Part shown: positions 24,113-32,048 of the stretch, in pieces
Position numbering within the stretch: position 1 is the first letter of the stretch
Layout of the letters: every line of letters begins with the position of its first letter
Program-made: the position numbers and the translations under genes
From: Streptomyces fodineus
GTDB lineage: Bacteria > Actinomycetota > Actinomycetes > Streptomycetales > Streptomycetaceae
Assembly: GCF_001735805.1 (NCBI RefSeq)
Contig: NZ_CP017248.1
Span: 7,130,001 to 7,194,000, forward strand
Length of the DNA stretch: 64,000 bases
Direction: 5' to 3'
The notes under the pieces: model-generated
Told to the model about the DNA's origin: nothing
What the model saw: the letters and a program-made list of their open reading frames with translations, nothing else
The model's database searches: none

Positions 24113-24837
24113 TAGGACGGCGCGAGAGCGTGAGCGGCGCGCACTTCGCCTTCACCGACCGGTGGGGTGGGGTGAGCGCCGCTCCGTATGAGGAGCTCAA
24201 CCTCGGCGGCGCGGTCGGCGACGACCCGGAGGCCGTACGGGCCAACCGGGACATCGCGGCCAAGTCGCTCGGCCTCGACCCCGGCCTGGTCGTCTGGATG
24301 AACCAGGTGCACGGCGCCGACGTGGCCGTGGTGGACGCCCCCTGGGGCGACCGTCCGGTGCCGGAGGTTGACGCGATCGTCACCACCCGCCGCGGGCTCG
24401 CCCTCGCCGTCCTCACGGCCGACTGCGTGCCGGTGCTGCTCGCCGATCCCGTCGCCGGGGTCGCGGCGGCGGCGCACGCGGGCCGGCCCGGCATGGTCAA
24501 GGGGGTCGTCCCGGCCGCCGTACGGGCCATGGTCGAACTCGGCGCCGAGCCGGGCCGGATCGTCGCCCGCACCGGACCGGCCGTGTGCGGGCGGTGCTAC
24601 GAGGTTCCGGAGACGATGCGTGCCGAGGTGGCGGTCGTCGAGCCGGCGGCGCACGCTGAAACGAGCTGGGGCACGCCGGCGGTCGACGTGAGCGCCGGGG
24701 TGCACGCGCAGCTCGACCGGCTCGGGGTGTGCGACCGGGCGCGAGCGCCGGAGTGCACGCTGGAGTCGGGCGACCACTTCTCGTACCGCCGTGACCGCAC
24801 GACGGGGCGGCTGGCGGGCTATGTGTGGCTGGACTGA
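24109..24837 (+). CDS. pgeF: Peptidoglycan editing factor PgeF (YfiH/YlmD, laccase-domain)
   Basis: 242 residues, GTG start inside a GTGA overlap with ftsZ. Multicopper polyphenol oxidase-like fold: WMNQVHGADVAVVD (about 63-76), VLTADCVPVLLAD (about 102-114) and AHAGRPGMVKGVV (about 124-136) carry the His and Cys metal ligands. In YfiH proteins the known role is as a purine nucleoside enzyme or hydrolase that prevents misincorporation of serine for alanine into peptidoglycan precursors. Position directly after ftsZ is the classical ylmD place. Confidence 0.88.
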   Translation: MIGRRESVSGAHFAFTDRWGGVSAAPYEELNLGGAVGDDPEAVRANRDIAAKSLGLDPGLVVWMNQVHGADVAVVDAPWGDRPVPEVDAIVTTRRGLALAVLTADCVPVLLADPVAGVAAAAHAGRPGMVKGVVPAAVRAMVELGAEPGRIVARTGPAVCGRCYEVPETMRAEVAVVEPAAHAETSWGTPAVDVSAGVHAQLDRLGVCDRARAPECTLESGDHFSYRRDRTTGRLAGYVWLD

Positions 24838-24843
24838 TGGGGC

Positions 24844-25563
24844 ATGACGGACCGTAAGACCGAACTCGCCGCAAATCTGGCGAAAGTGGAGGAGCGCATC
24901 ACCGCCGCGTGTGTGGCGGCCGGGCGCAGGCGGGAGGAGGTGACCCTGATCGTGGTCACCAAGACCTACCCGGCGAGCGATGTGCGGATCCTGTCGGAGC
25001 TCGGTGTGCGCCATGTCGCCGAGAACCGCGACCAGGACGCGGCACCGAAGGCCGCGGCGTGTGCGGATCTGCCGCTGAAATGGCATTTTGTCGGACAATT
25101 GCAGACCAACAAGGTCCGTTCCGTGGTCGGTTACGCCGATGTGGTGCAGTCCGTGGATCGTTCCAGGCTCGTCACGGCTCTGTCGAAGGAGGCCGTGCGG
25201 GCCGGGCGCGAGGTGGGCTGTCTCGTCCAGGTCGCGCTGGACGCGGGCGTGAGCGGCCGGGGTGAGCGTGCGGGCGTGGCCCCGGACGGAATCGAAGAGT
25301 TGGCCGACCTCGTCGGCGAGGCGCCGGGTCTGCGGCTCGACGGACTCATGACCGTCGCTCCGCTCACCGGGGAGTACGCGGGACGCGAACAGGCGGCGTT
25401 CGAGCGGCTCATGGATTTGTCGACTGACCTGCGCCGAACTCATCCGGCTGCAACCATGGTGTCGGCAGGGATGAGTGCGGACCTCGAACAGGCCGTGGCC
25501 GCCGGTGCGACACATGTGCGCGTCGGCACTGCGGTACTCGGAGTCCGCCCCAGGCTCGGGTAA
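24844..25563 (+). CDS. PLP homeostasis protein YggS/PLPBP (YlmE)
   Basis: 239 residues, ATG start six bp after pgeF. Alanine-racemase-like TIM barrel without the second domain: VTLIVVTKTYPASDV with the PLP-binding Lys at about residue 40, FVGQLQTNKVRSVV, and the C-terminal phosphate-binding VSAGMSADLEQAVAAGATHVR. Members bind pyridoxal phosphate, have no known catalytic activity and balance vitamin B6 and amino-acid pools. As ylmE it belongs to the ftsZ-proximal ylm group. Confidence 0.9.
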   Translation: MTDRKTELAANLAKVEERITAACVAAGRRREEVTLIVVTKTYPASDVRILSELGVRHVAENRDQDAAPKAAACADLPLKWHFVGQLQTNKVRSVVGYADVVQSVDRSRLVTALSKEAVRAGREVGCLVQVALDAGVSGRGERAGVAPDGIEELADLVGEAPGLRLDGLMTVAPLTGEYAGREQAAFERLMDLSTDLRRTHPAATMVSAGMSADLEQAVAAGATHVRVGTAVLGVRPRLG

Positions 25564-25692
25564 CGTCGCCAAGAAGTCGGACCACAGCAGAAAATATGGT
25601 CAATGCCCGTCAAAGGCGGGCGCAACGACCTCGTGGATCGCGGGCACTTGGCAGTCGTCAGTCGATCCACCACAGAGCGGAGGACTCAGAGA

Positions 25693-26334
25693 ATGGCCGG
25701 CGCGATGCGCAAGATGGCGGTCTACCTCGGCCTCGTGGAGGACGATGGGTACGACGGCCGCGGTTTCGATCCCGACGACGACTTCGAACCCGAGTTGGAC
25801 CCCGAGCCGGAGCGGGATCACCGGCGGCATGAATCTTCACACCAATCGCACAGTGCACATCAGTCCCAAAGGGACGAAGAGGTGCGAATCGTGCAACCGC
25901 CCGCGCCACGCGAGCCGGTGGCCCGATCGACTTCGCTCGCCGCGGAATCCGGACGTCCGGCGCGCATCGCGCCCGTGGCATCCATCACACAAGAACGCCA
26001 GTCCCTGGAGAAGAACGCACCGGTGATCATGCCCAAGGTCGTGTCGGAACGAGAGCCTTACCGGATCACCACGCTGCACCCGCGGACGTACAACGAAGCC
26101 CGTACCATCGGGGAACACTTCCGTGAGGGCACCCCGGTGATCATGAATCTGACTGAGATGGATGACACAGATGCAAAGCGACTTGTCGACTTTGCGGCTG
26201 GTTTGGTGTTTGGTCTTCACGGCAGCATCGAGCGGGTGACGCAGAAGGTGTTCCTGTTGTCTCCTGCTAACGTCGATGTCACGGCGGAGGACAAGGCCCG
26301 CATCGCAGAGGGCGGGTTCTTCAACCAGAGCTGA
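25693..26334 (+). CDS. sepF: Cell division protein SepF (YlmF)
   Basis: 213 residues from the ATG at 25693, nine bases after GGAGG; the frame is open for 30 codons upstream but lacks homology. N-terminal membrane-targeting amphipathic helix AGAMRKMAVYLGLVEDD, an acidic/His-rich linker of about 75 residues, then the SepF fold (about 115-205: EPYRITTLHPRTYNEARTIG, RLVDFAAGLVFGLHGSIERV, FLLSP). SepF binds the FtsZ C-terminal tail and tethers it to the membrane; in actinobacteria it replaces FtsA/ZipA. Confidence 0.93.
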   Translation: MAGAMRKMAVYLGLVEDDGYDGRGFDPDDDFEPELDPEPERDHRRHESSHQSHSAHQSQRDEEVRIVQPPAPREPVARSTSLAAESGRPARIAPVASITQERQSLEKNAPVIMPKVVSEREPYRITTLHPRTYNEARTIGEHFREGTPVIMNLTEMDDTDAKRLVDFAAGLVFGLHGSIERVTQKVFLLSPANVDVTAEDKARIAEGGFFNQS

Positions 26335-26396
26335 GACACAAGAACCGGATCGAAGTTCGGAAGAGCACGGAAACAGGGGAGAGGGAAGCGCAGGCC

Positions 26397-26687
26397 ATGA
26401 GCGTGTTCGTTCTGGTGGTGCACACCGCGCTACTAGCGTTCCTTGCCGTGCTCATCTTCCGGCTGGTCATGGATTACGTGTTCCAGTTCGCCCGCTCGTG
26501 GCAACCCGGCAAGGCGATGGTGGTCGTACTGGAGGCCACCTACACTGTCACCGATCCACCGCTGAAGCTTCTGCGGCGGTTCATCCCGCCGCTGCGTCTC
26601 GGGGGCGTGGCGCTCGACCTGTCCTTCTTCGTACTGATGATCATCGTCTACATCCTCATCTCCATCACGGGGAGCTTCGCGTCATGA
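26397..26687 (+). CDS. YggT family membrane protein (YlmG)
   Basis: 96 residues. Membrane helix at about 3-26, a short loop with the conserved PP-LK-RRFIPPLRLGGVALD motif (about 52-70), and a second helix at about 71-92. YlmG/YggT proteins sit between sepF and divIVA in Gram-positive bacteria and have been implicated in membrane organisation and division, without a defined biochemical role. Two consecutive rare CTA codons (Leu-Leu) occur near the start. An SD-like GGGGAGAGGGAAG lies in the upstream gap. Confidence 0.88.
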   Translation: MSVFVLVVHTALLAFLAVLIFRLVMDYVFQFARSWQPGKAMVVVLEATYTVTDPPLKLLRRFIPPLRLGGVALDLSFFVLMIIVYILISITGSFAS

Positions 26688-26739
26688 GGGTGGACGATAC
26701 GGTCTTGCCGACTGCCGATGACTACGTTGAGGTGAAGAG

Positions 26740-27885
26740 ATGCCGTTGACCCCCGAGGACGTGCGGAACAAGCAGTTCACGACCGTCCGCCTCCGAGAAG
26801 GCTATGACGAGGACGAGGTCGATGCCTTCCTCGACGAGGTCGAAGCCGAACTGACCCGTCTGCTCCGCGAGAACGAGGACCTGCGCGCCAAGCTGGCCGC
26901 GGCGACCCGTGCGGCCGCGCAGAACCAGCAGAACATGCGCAAGGGCCCGCCGGAGCAGGACCAGCAGCCGCATCCGCAGCAGCAGGGCATGCGAGGTCCC
27001 GGCGCGCCGGTGCCCGCCGGAATATCGGGCCCGCCGCAGCAGCAGATGGGTGGCCCCATGGGTGGCCCGCCCCAGCTGCCGAGCGGCGCCCCGCAGCTGC
27101 CCGCCGGTCCCGGCGGTCAGGGCGGCCCGCAGGGTCCCGGTCCGATGGGCCAGGGTCCGATGGGTCAGGGCCCGATGGGTCAAGGCCAGATGGGTCAGGG
27201 CCCGATGGGCGGACAGCCGCCCATGCAGCAGCAGATGGGCATGGGTGGCCCCATGGGCGGACCCGGCATGCCCGGTCAGGGCCCTGGTGGCGACAGCGCC
27301 GCCCGAGTCCTCTCGCTGGCCCAGCAGACCGCCGACCAGGCGATCGCCGAGGCCCGCTCCGAGGCCAACAAGATCGTCGGCGAGGCCCGCAGCCGCGCCG
27401 AGGGTCTGGAGCGTGACGCCCGTGCCAAGGCCGATGCCCTGGAGCGGGACGCGCAGGAGAAGCACCGCGTCGCGATGGGCTCCCTGGAGTCCGCCCGCGC
27501 CACGCTGGAGCGCAAGGTCGAGGACCTGCGAGGCTTCGAGCGCGAGTACCGCACGCGCCTGAAGTCGTACCTCGAGTCCCAGCTGCGCCAGCTGGAGACC
27601 CAGGCCGACGACTCCCTGGCCCCGCCGCGCACCCCGGCCACCGCGTCTCTGCCGCCGTCCCCGGCGCCTTCCATGGCCCCGGCCGGCGCGAGCGCCCCGT
27701 CCTACGGCGGCAACCAGACGATGGGCGGCAACCCCGGCCCGTCCGGCCCGTCCTACGGCGGCCAGCAGCAGATGACCCCGGCCATGACCCAGCCGATGGC
27801 CCCGGTCCGCCCGCAGGGCCCGTCCCCGATGGGCCAGGCACCCTCGCCGATGCGCGGGTTCCTGATCGACGAGGACGACAACTGA
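26740..27885 (+). CDS. divIVA: Polar growth determinant DivIVA (Wag31)
   Basis: 381 residues. N-terminal DivIVA lipid-binding domain (PLTPEDVRNKQFTTVRLREGYDEDEVDAFLDEVE, 2-36) followed by coiled coil to about 60; then a long Gly/Pro/Met/Gln-rich linker with tandem GPMGQ units (about 130-165); a second coiled coil (about 185-290); and a Gly/Pro/Ser tail ending FLIDEDDN. In Streptomyces DivIVA marks hyphal tips, organises the polarisome and directs apical wall growth. Unusually large compared with about 160 residues in Bacillus, as is typical for streptomycetes. Last gene before a strong terminator. Confidence 0.95.
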   Translation: MPLTPEDVRNKQFTTVRLREGYDEDEVDAFLDEVEAELTRLLRENEDLRAKLAAATRAAAQNQQNMRKGPPEQDQQPHPQQQGMRGPGAPVPAGISGPPQQQMGGPMGGPPQLPSGAPQLPAGPGGQGGPQGPGPMGQGPMGQGPMGQGQMGQGPMGGQPPMQQQMGMGGPMGGPGMPGQGPGGDSAARVLSLAQQTADQAIAEARSEANKIVGEARSRAEGLERDARAKADALERDAQEKHRVAMGSLESARATLERKVEDLRGFEREYRTRLKSYLESQLRQLETQADDSLAPPRTPATASLPPSPAPSMAPAGASAPSYGGNQTMGGNPGPSGPSYGGQQQMTPAMTQPMAPVRPQGPSPMGQAPSPMRGFLIDEDDN

Positions 27886-27927
27886 GCACCGGGCACTAGT
27901 ACGACAACGGCGTCGGCAGCGTTCAAG

Positions 27928-27970
27928 AAGGGCGGGCCCCTGGACTTCGGTCCTGGGGCCCGCCCTTTTT
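27928..27970 (+). terminator. Rho-independent terminator with UUCG tetraloop after divIVA
   Basis: Arms AAGGGCGGGCCCC (27928-27940) and GGGGCCCGCCCTT (27955-27967) pair perfectly; inside, after a T-T mismatch, GGAC and GTCC close a TTCG tetraloop (27946-27949). A run of T follows (27965-27970). It ends the dcw transcript. Confidence 0.95.
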
Positions 27971-28302
27971 ACGCGGGTTGACGTGGGTGTCGGCCAGGTG
28001 CGGTTCTCCTGGCGGGCCCGGGGCCGATGTGGAATCGGTCCGCCGCCCGGGACAGCGGGGCTGTGGCGGAGGTCGACCCGGCGGTGGGGACGCGCGGCGT
28101 CTCCATCCGCTGGGACCCGGCGCCCGGGCTGCGGGAGGCCGGCAGGCGGAGCCCGGCCGAACGGCGTCACCGGGACCCCGTACCGGGGCACGCGTCGACT
28201 CGCCCGCAACGGAAACCCGGACGATTCCGGGATCGGCGCGCCCGCCGGAAGCCGGGAAGGGCCCGGCCCCCCGAGGGGGAGCCGGGCCCTCCTGGCCGCC
28301 GC
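27971..28302. other. Gene-free interval with ileS terminator
   Basis: Between the divIVA terminator and the ileS stop I see no coding sequence. A perfect hairpin, GGGCCCGGC (28259-28267) with GCCGGGCCC (28281-28289) and an inner CCCC-CGA-GGGG, lies just beyond the 3' end of ileS and can terminate that gene on the minus strand. The remainder is non-coding and unremarkable. Confidence 0.7.
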
Positions 28303-31300
28303 TTACGCCTTGCGCAGCCGGAACGACAGGGAAAGACCCTCGTCGGTGAACGGCTCACCGAAGCTGTCGTCGGCCTCACCCTGCGCGAAGTCCGTCGACA
28401 GGACCTCCTCGGCGATCAGCTCGCTGTGCTCCGTCAGCGCGGCGACCACCGCGGGGTCGGTCGATGCCCAGCGCAGGGCGATGCGGTCGGCCACGTCCAG
28501 GCCGCTGTTCTTGCGGGCCTCCTGGATCAGCCGGATCGCGTCACGGGCCAGGCCCGCCTGCCGCAGCTCCTCGGTGATCTCCAGGTCCAGGGCGACCGTG
28601 GCACCGGAGTCGGAGGCCACCGACCAGCCCTCGCGCGGGGTCTCGGTGATGATCACCTCATCGGGAGCGAGGGTGACCGTCTCCCCGTCGACCTCCACCG
28701 ACGCCGTACCCGCACGCAGGGCGAGGGACAGCGCGGCCGCGTCCGCGTGCGCGACGGCCTTGGCCACGTCCTGCACCCGCTTGCCGAACCGCTTGCCCAG
28801 CGCACGGAAGTTGGCCTTGGCGGTGGTGTCCACCAGGCTGCCGCCGACCTCGGACAGCGACGCCAGCGAGGAGACGTTCAGCTCCTCGGTGATCTGGGTG
28901 TGCAGCTCGGGGTCCAGGGACTCGAAGCCGGTCGCCGCGATCAGCGCGCGGGACAGCGGCTGGCGCGTCTTGACGCCCGACTCCGCGCGCGTGGCGCGCC
29001 CCAGCTCCACCAGCCGGCGGACCAGGACCATCTGCCTGGACAGCTCCGGGTCGATCGCCGACAGGTCCGCCTCCGGCCAGGCGGCCAGGTGCACCGACTC
29101 CGGCACGCCCGGGCTCACCGGCACGATCAGGTCCTGCCACACCCGCTCGGTGATGAACGGGGTGATCGGCGCCATCAGCTTGGTGACCGTCTCCAGCACC
29201 TCGTGCAGCGTGCGCAGCGCGGCCTTGTCGCCCTGCCAGAAACGGCGCCGCGAGCGGCGGACGTACCAGTTCGACAGATCGTCGACGAACGCGGACAGCA
29301 GCTTGCCGGCGCGCTGGGTGTCGTACGCCTCCAGGGACTGCGTCACCTGGTCGGTCAGCGCGTGCAGCTCGGACAGCAGCCAGCGGTCGATCAGCGGGCG
29401 CTCGGCCGGGGCCGGGTCCGCGGCGCTGGGCGCCCACTGGGACGTACGGGCGTACAGCGCCTGGAAGGCGACCGTGTTCCAGTACGTCAGCAGGGTCTTG
29501 CGGACGACCTCCTGGATGGTGCCGTGGCCGACCCGGCGGGCCGCCCACGGGGAGCCGCCGGCCGCCATGAACCAGCGCACCGCGTCCGCGCCGTGCTGGT
29601 CCATGAGCGGGATCGGCTGCAGGATGTTGCCCAGGTGCTTGGACATCTTGCGGCCGTCCTCGGCGAGGATGTGGCCCAGGCAGACGACGTTCTCGTACGA
29701 CGACTTGTCGAAGACGAGCGTGCCGACGGCCATCAGGGTGTAGAACCAGCCGCGGGTCTGGTCGATCGCCTCGGAGATGAACTGCGCCGGGTACCGGCTC
29801 TCGAACAGCTCCTTGTTCTTGTACGGGTAGCCCCACTGCGCGAACGGCATCGAACCGGAGTCGTACCAGGCGTCGATGACCTCGGGCACGCGCGTGGCCG
29901 TGTTCCGGCACTGCGGGCAGGCGAAGGTGACCTCGTCGATGTACGGGCGGTGCGGGTCCAGGTCCGACTGGTCGGTGCCGGTCAGCTCGGTCAGCTCAGC
30001 GCGGGAGCCGACGCAGGTCAGGTGGCCTTCCTCGCAGCGCCAGATCGGCAGCGGGGTGCCCCAGTAGCGGTTGCGGGACAGCGCCCAGTCGATGTTGTTG
30101 TTCAGCCAGTCGCCGTACCGGCCGTGCTTGACCGTCTCCGGAAACCAGTTGGTCTTCTCGTTCTCCTGGATGAGGCGGTCCTTGATCGCCGTCGTGCGGA
30201 TGTACCAGGAGGGCTGCGCGTAGTAGAGCAGCGCGGTGTGGCAGCGCCAGCAGTGCGGGTAGCTGTGCTCGTACGGGATGTGCCTGAAGAGCAGGCCGCG
30301 CTGCTGCAGGTCCTCGGTGAGCTTTTCGTCCGCCTTCTTGAAGAAGACGCCGCCGACCAGCGGCACGTCCTCGGCGAAGGTGCCGTCCGGGCGGACCGGG
30401 TTGACCACGGGCAGGCCGTAGGCGCGGCAGACCTTGAGGTCGTCCTCACCGAAGGCGGGGGACTGGTGGACCAGACCCGTACCGTCCTCGGTGGTCACGT
30501 AGTCGGCGTTCACCACGTAGTGGGCCGGAGCCGGGAACTCCACCAGCTCGAACGGACGTTGGTAGGTCCAGCGCTCCATCTCGGCGCCGGTGAAGGTCTG
30601 CCCCGTCGGCTCCCAGCCCTCGCCGAGTGCCTTGGCGAGGAGCTGCTCGGCGACGACGAGCTTCTCCTCGCCGTTGGTGGCGACGACGTAGGTGACCTCC
30701 GGGTGCGCGGCGACCGCCGTGTTGGACACCAGGGTCCAGGGGGTCGTCGTCCACACCAGGAGCGCGGCCTCGTCGGCGAGCGGACCGGAGGTGAGCGGGA
30801 AACGGACGTAGACGGACGGGTCGACGACCGTCTCGTAGCCCTGCGCCAGCTCGTGGTCGGACAGGCCGGTGCCGCAGCGCGGGCACCAGGGGGCGACACG
30901 GTGGTCCTGGACCAGCAGGCCCTTGCCGAAGATCTCCTTCAGCGACCACCAGACGGACTCGATGTACTCGGGGGCCATCGTGACGTACGCGTCGTTGAGG
31001 TCGACCCAGTAGCCCATGCGGGTCGTGAGCTCTTCGAACGCGTCGGTGTGCCGCAGCACGGACTCACGGCACTTGGCGTTGAACTCGGCGATGCCGTACG
31101 CCTCGATGTCCTGCTTGCCGGAGAAGCCCAGCTCCTTCTCGACGGTCAGCTCCACCGGGAGGCCGTGGCAGTCCCAGCCGGCCTTGCGGGCCACGTGGTA
31201 GCCACGCATGGTGCGGAAGCGGGGGAAGACGTCCTTGAAGACGCGCGCCTCGATATGGTGGGCGCCGGGCATGCCGTTGGCCGTGGGCGGGCCTTCGTAG

Positions 31301-31440
31301 AACACCCACTCCGGGCGGCCCTCGGACTGCTCCAGGCTCTTGGCGAAGATCTTCTGTTCGCGCCAGAAGTCGAGCACGGCGTGCTCAAGAGCGGGCAGGT
31401 CGACCTGTGCGGGCACCTGGCGGTACGTCGGCGCTGTCAT
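28303..31440 (-). CDS. ileS: Isoleucyl-tRNA synthetase
   Basis: 1045 residues. Class Ia synthetase: the HIGH-like motif reads GMPGAHHIEARVFKD near residue 57, a CP1 editing domain follows (VVWTTTPWTLVSNTAVAAHP gives the conserved TTPWT), and the KMSKS loop is DGRKMSKHLGN (about 597-607). Zinc-type CP cysteines (CPRCG, CWRC, CPQC) are present. The protein is of the eukaryote-like IleS2-type length found in actinobacteria. Translation is controlled by an upstream T-box (31441-31740). Confidence 0.97.
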   Translation of the reverse strand: MTAPTYRQVPAQVDLPALEHAVLDFWREQKIFAKSLEQSEGRPEWVFYEGPPTANGMPGAHHIEARVFKDVFPRFRTMRGYHVARKAGWDCHGLPVELTVEKELGFSGKQDIEAYGIAEFNAKCRESVLRHTDAFEELTTRMGYWVDLNDAYVTMAPEYIESVWWSLKEIFGKGLLVQDHRVAPWCPRCGTGLSDHELAQGYETVVDPSVYVRFPLTSGPLADEAALLVWTTTPWTLVSNTAVAAHPEVTYVVATNGEEKLVVAEQLLAKALGEGWEPTGQTFTGAEMERWTYQRPFELVEFPAPAHYVVNADYVTTEDGTGLVHQSPAFGEDDLKVCRAYGLPVVNPVRPDGTFAEDVPLVGGVFFKKADEKLTEDLQQRGLLFRHIPYEHSYPHCWRCHTALLYYAQPSWYIRTTAIKDRLIQENEKTNWFPETVKHGRYGDWLNNNIDWALSRNRYWGTPLPIWRCEEGHLTCVGSRAELTELTGTDQSDLDPHRPYIDEVTFACPQCRNTATRVPEVIDAWYDSGSMPFAQWGYPYKNKELFESRYPAQFISEAIDQTRGWFYTLMAVGTLVFDKSSYENVVCLGHILAEDGRKMSKHLGNILQPIPLMDQHGADAVRWFMAAGGSPWAARRVGHGTIQEVVRKTLLTYWNTVAFQALYARTSQWAPSAADPAPAERPLIDRWLLSELHALTDQVTQSLEAYDTQRAGKLLSAFVDDLSNWYVRRSRRRFWQGDKAALRTLHEVLETVTKLMAPITPFITERVWQDLIVPVSPGVPESVHLAAWPEADLSAIDPELSRQMVLVRRLVELGRATRAESGVKTRQPLSRALIAATGFESLDPELHTQITEELNVSSLASLSEVGGSLVDTTAKANFRALGKRFGKRVQDVAKAVAHADAAALSLALRAGTASVEVDGETVTLAPDEVIITETPREGWSVASDSGATVALDLEITEELRQAGLARDAIRLIQEARKNSGLDVADRIALRWASTDPAVVAALTEHSELIAEEVLSTDFAQGEADDSFGEPFTDEGLSLSFRLRKA

Positions 31441-31740
31441 CTGCGAGCATCCTCCAACGGACTTGCTGCCTTCCGTCGGAGGGACGAGAGCCTTCGATCC
31501 TGCTTACGCCGTGTGCGGCGCGCTCCCGCGGTACCACCCTCCTTGGCTCTCCGTCGCGCCGTACGCGCCGGTGAGCCCCCTCATTGGGGTCGCGAAGCCG
31601 GTTCTACTCGCCCTGGCCGTGTGGTGGCTGTGGCTTTCTTCCGGCGGCTCCGGGGTGATCTTCACGTCGCGCTCGCCCCCGGGCTTCCACCGTCCCCGGG
31701 TCGCTCTGGGCTGCGTACGCCGCTACTCGTCCCCATCCAC
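31441..31740 (-). promoter_or_regulatory. Isoleucine T-box riboswitch, translational type
   Basis: On the minus strand the T-box core TGGTACCGCG spans 31536-31527, preceded by AGGAGGG. A specifier ATC (Ile codon, 31659-31657) lies in GTGAAGATCACC. GAGAGCC (31551-31545) can pair with GGCTCTC (31492-31486) and GGAGGG (31542-31537) with CCCTCC (31483-31478), forming the antisequestrator around the T-box bulge. Alternatively CCTCCGACGG (31482-31473) pairs with CCGTTGGAGG (31460-31451), hiding the ileS ribosome site GGAGG. Uncharged tRNA-Ile would favour the first form and open translation. No terminator U-tract, so control is of translation initiation. Class known from actinobacteria. Confidence 0.93.
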
Positions 31741-32048
31741 GCTTCTCGCTCCGCCCAGTGTACGGCGCCGCGCGGACAGCGGCCGACCGGTTTTCCGTGC
31801 GGTGCGGTCGAGGGCCGGGTGAGGAGCCGGGATGACCCGAATGGCGAGGTGGTGGGCGCTCGGGTCCTGGCGGGCCCGGCTCGGCGGATTACCCGGCGGG
31901 GAGCTGGGCACAACGGATGCAGGCCCGCTGCTCGGGGGGTGCGGGCGGGCGAATCGGGCGGTGTGCCCCGTTGCCGCGGGACTCAAGTCGATTTATCGTC
32001 CCAGCACGATTCGCGAGCAAGATCACAATATGTGAAGGGGCCGCGGCC
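31741..32048. promoter_or_regulatory. Divergent promoter region of ileS and the DksA-like gene
   Basis: No gene seen. On the minus strand TACACT (31762-31757) is a plausible -10 for the ileS T-box leader, without a clear -35. On the plus strand GGGAC (31978-31982) and GTCCC (31998-32002) form a short inverted repeat about 50-70 bp before the DksA-like start. Confidence 0.35.
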
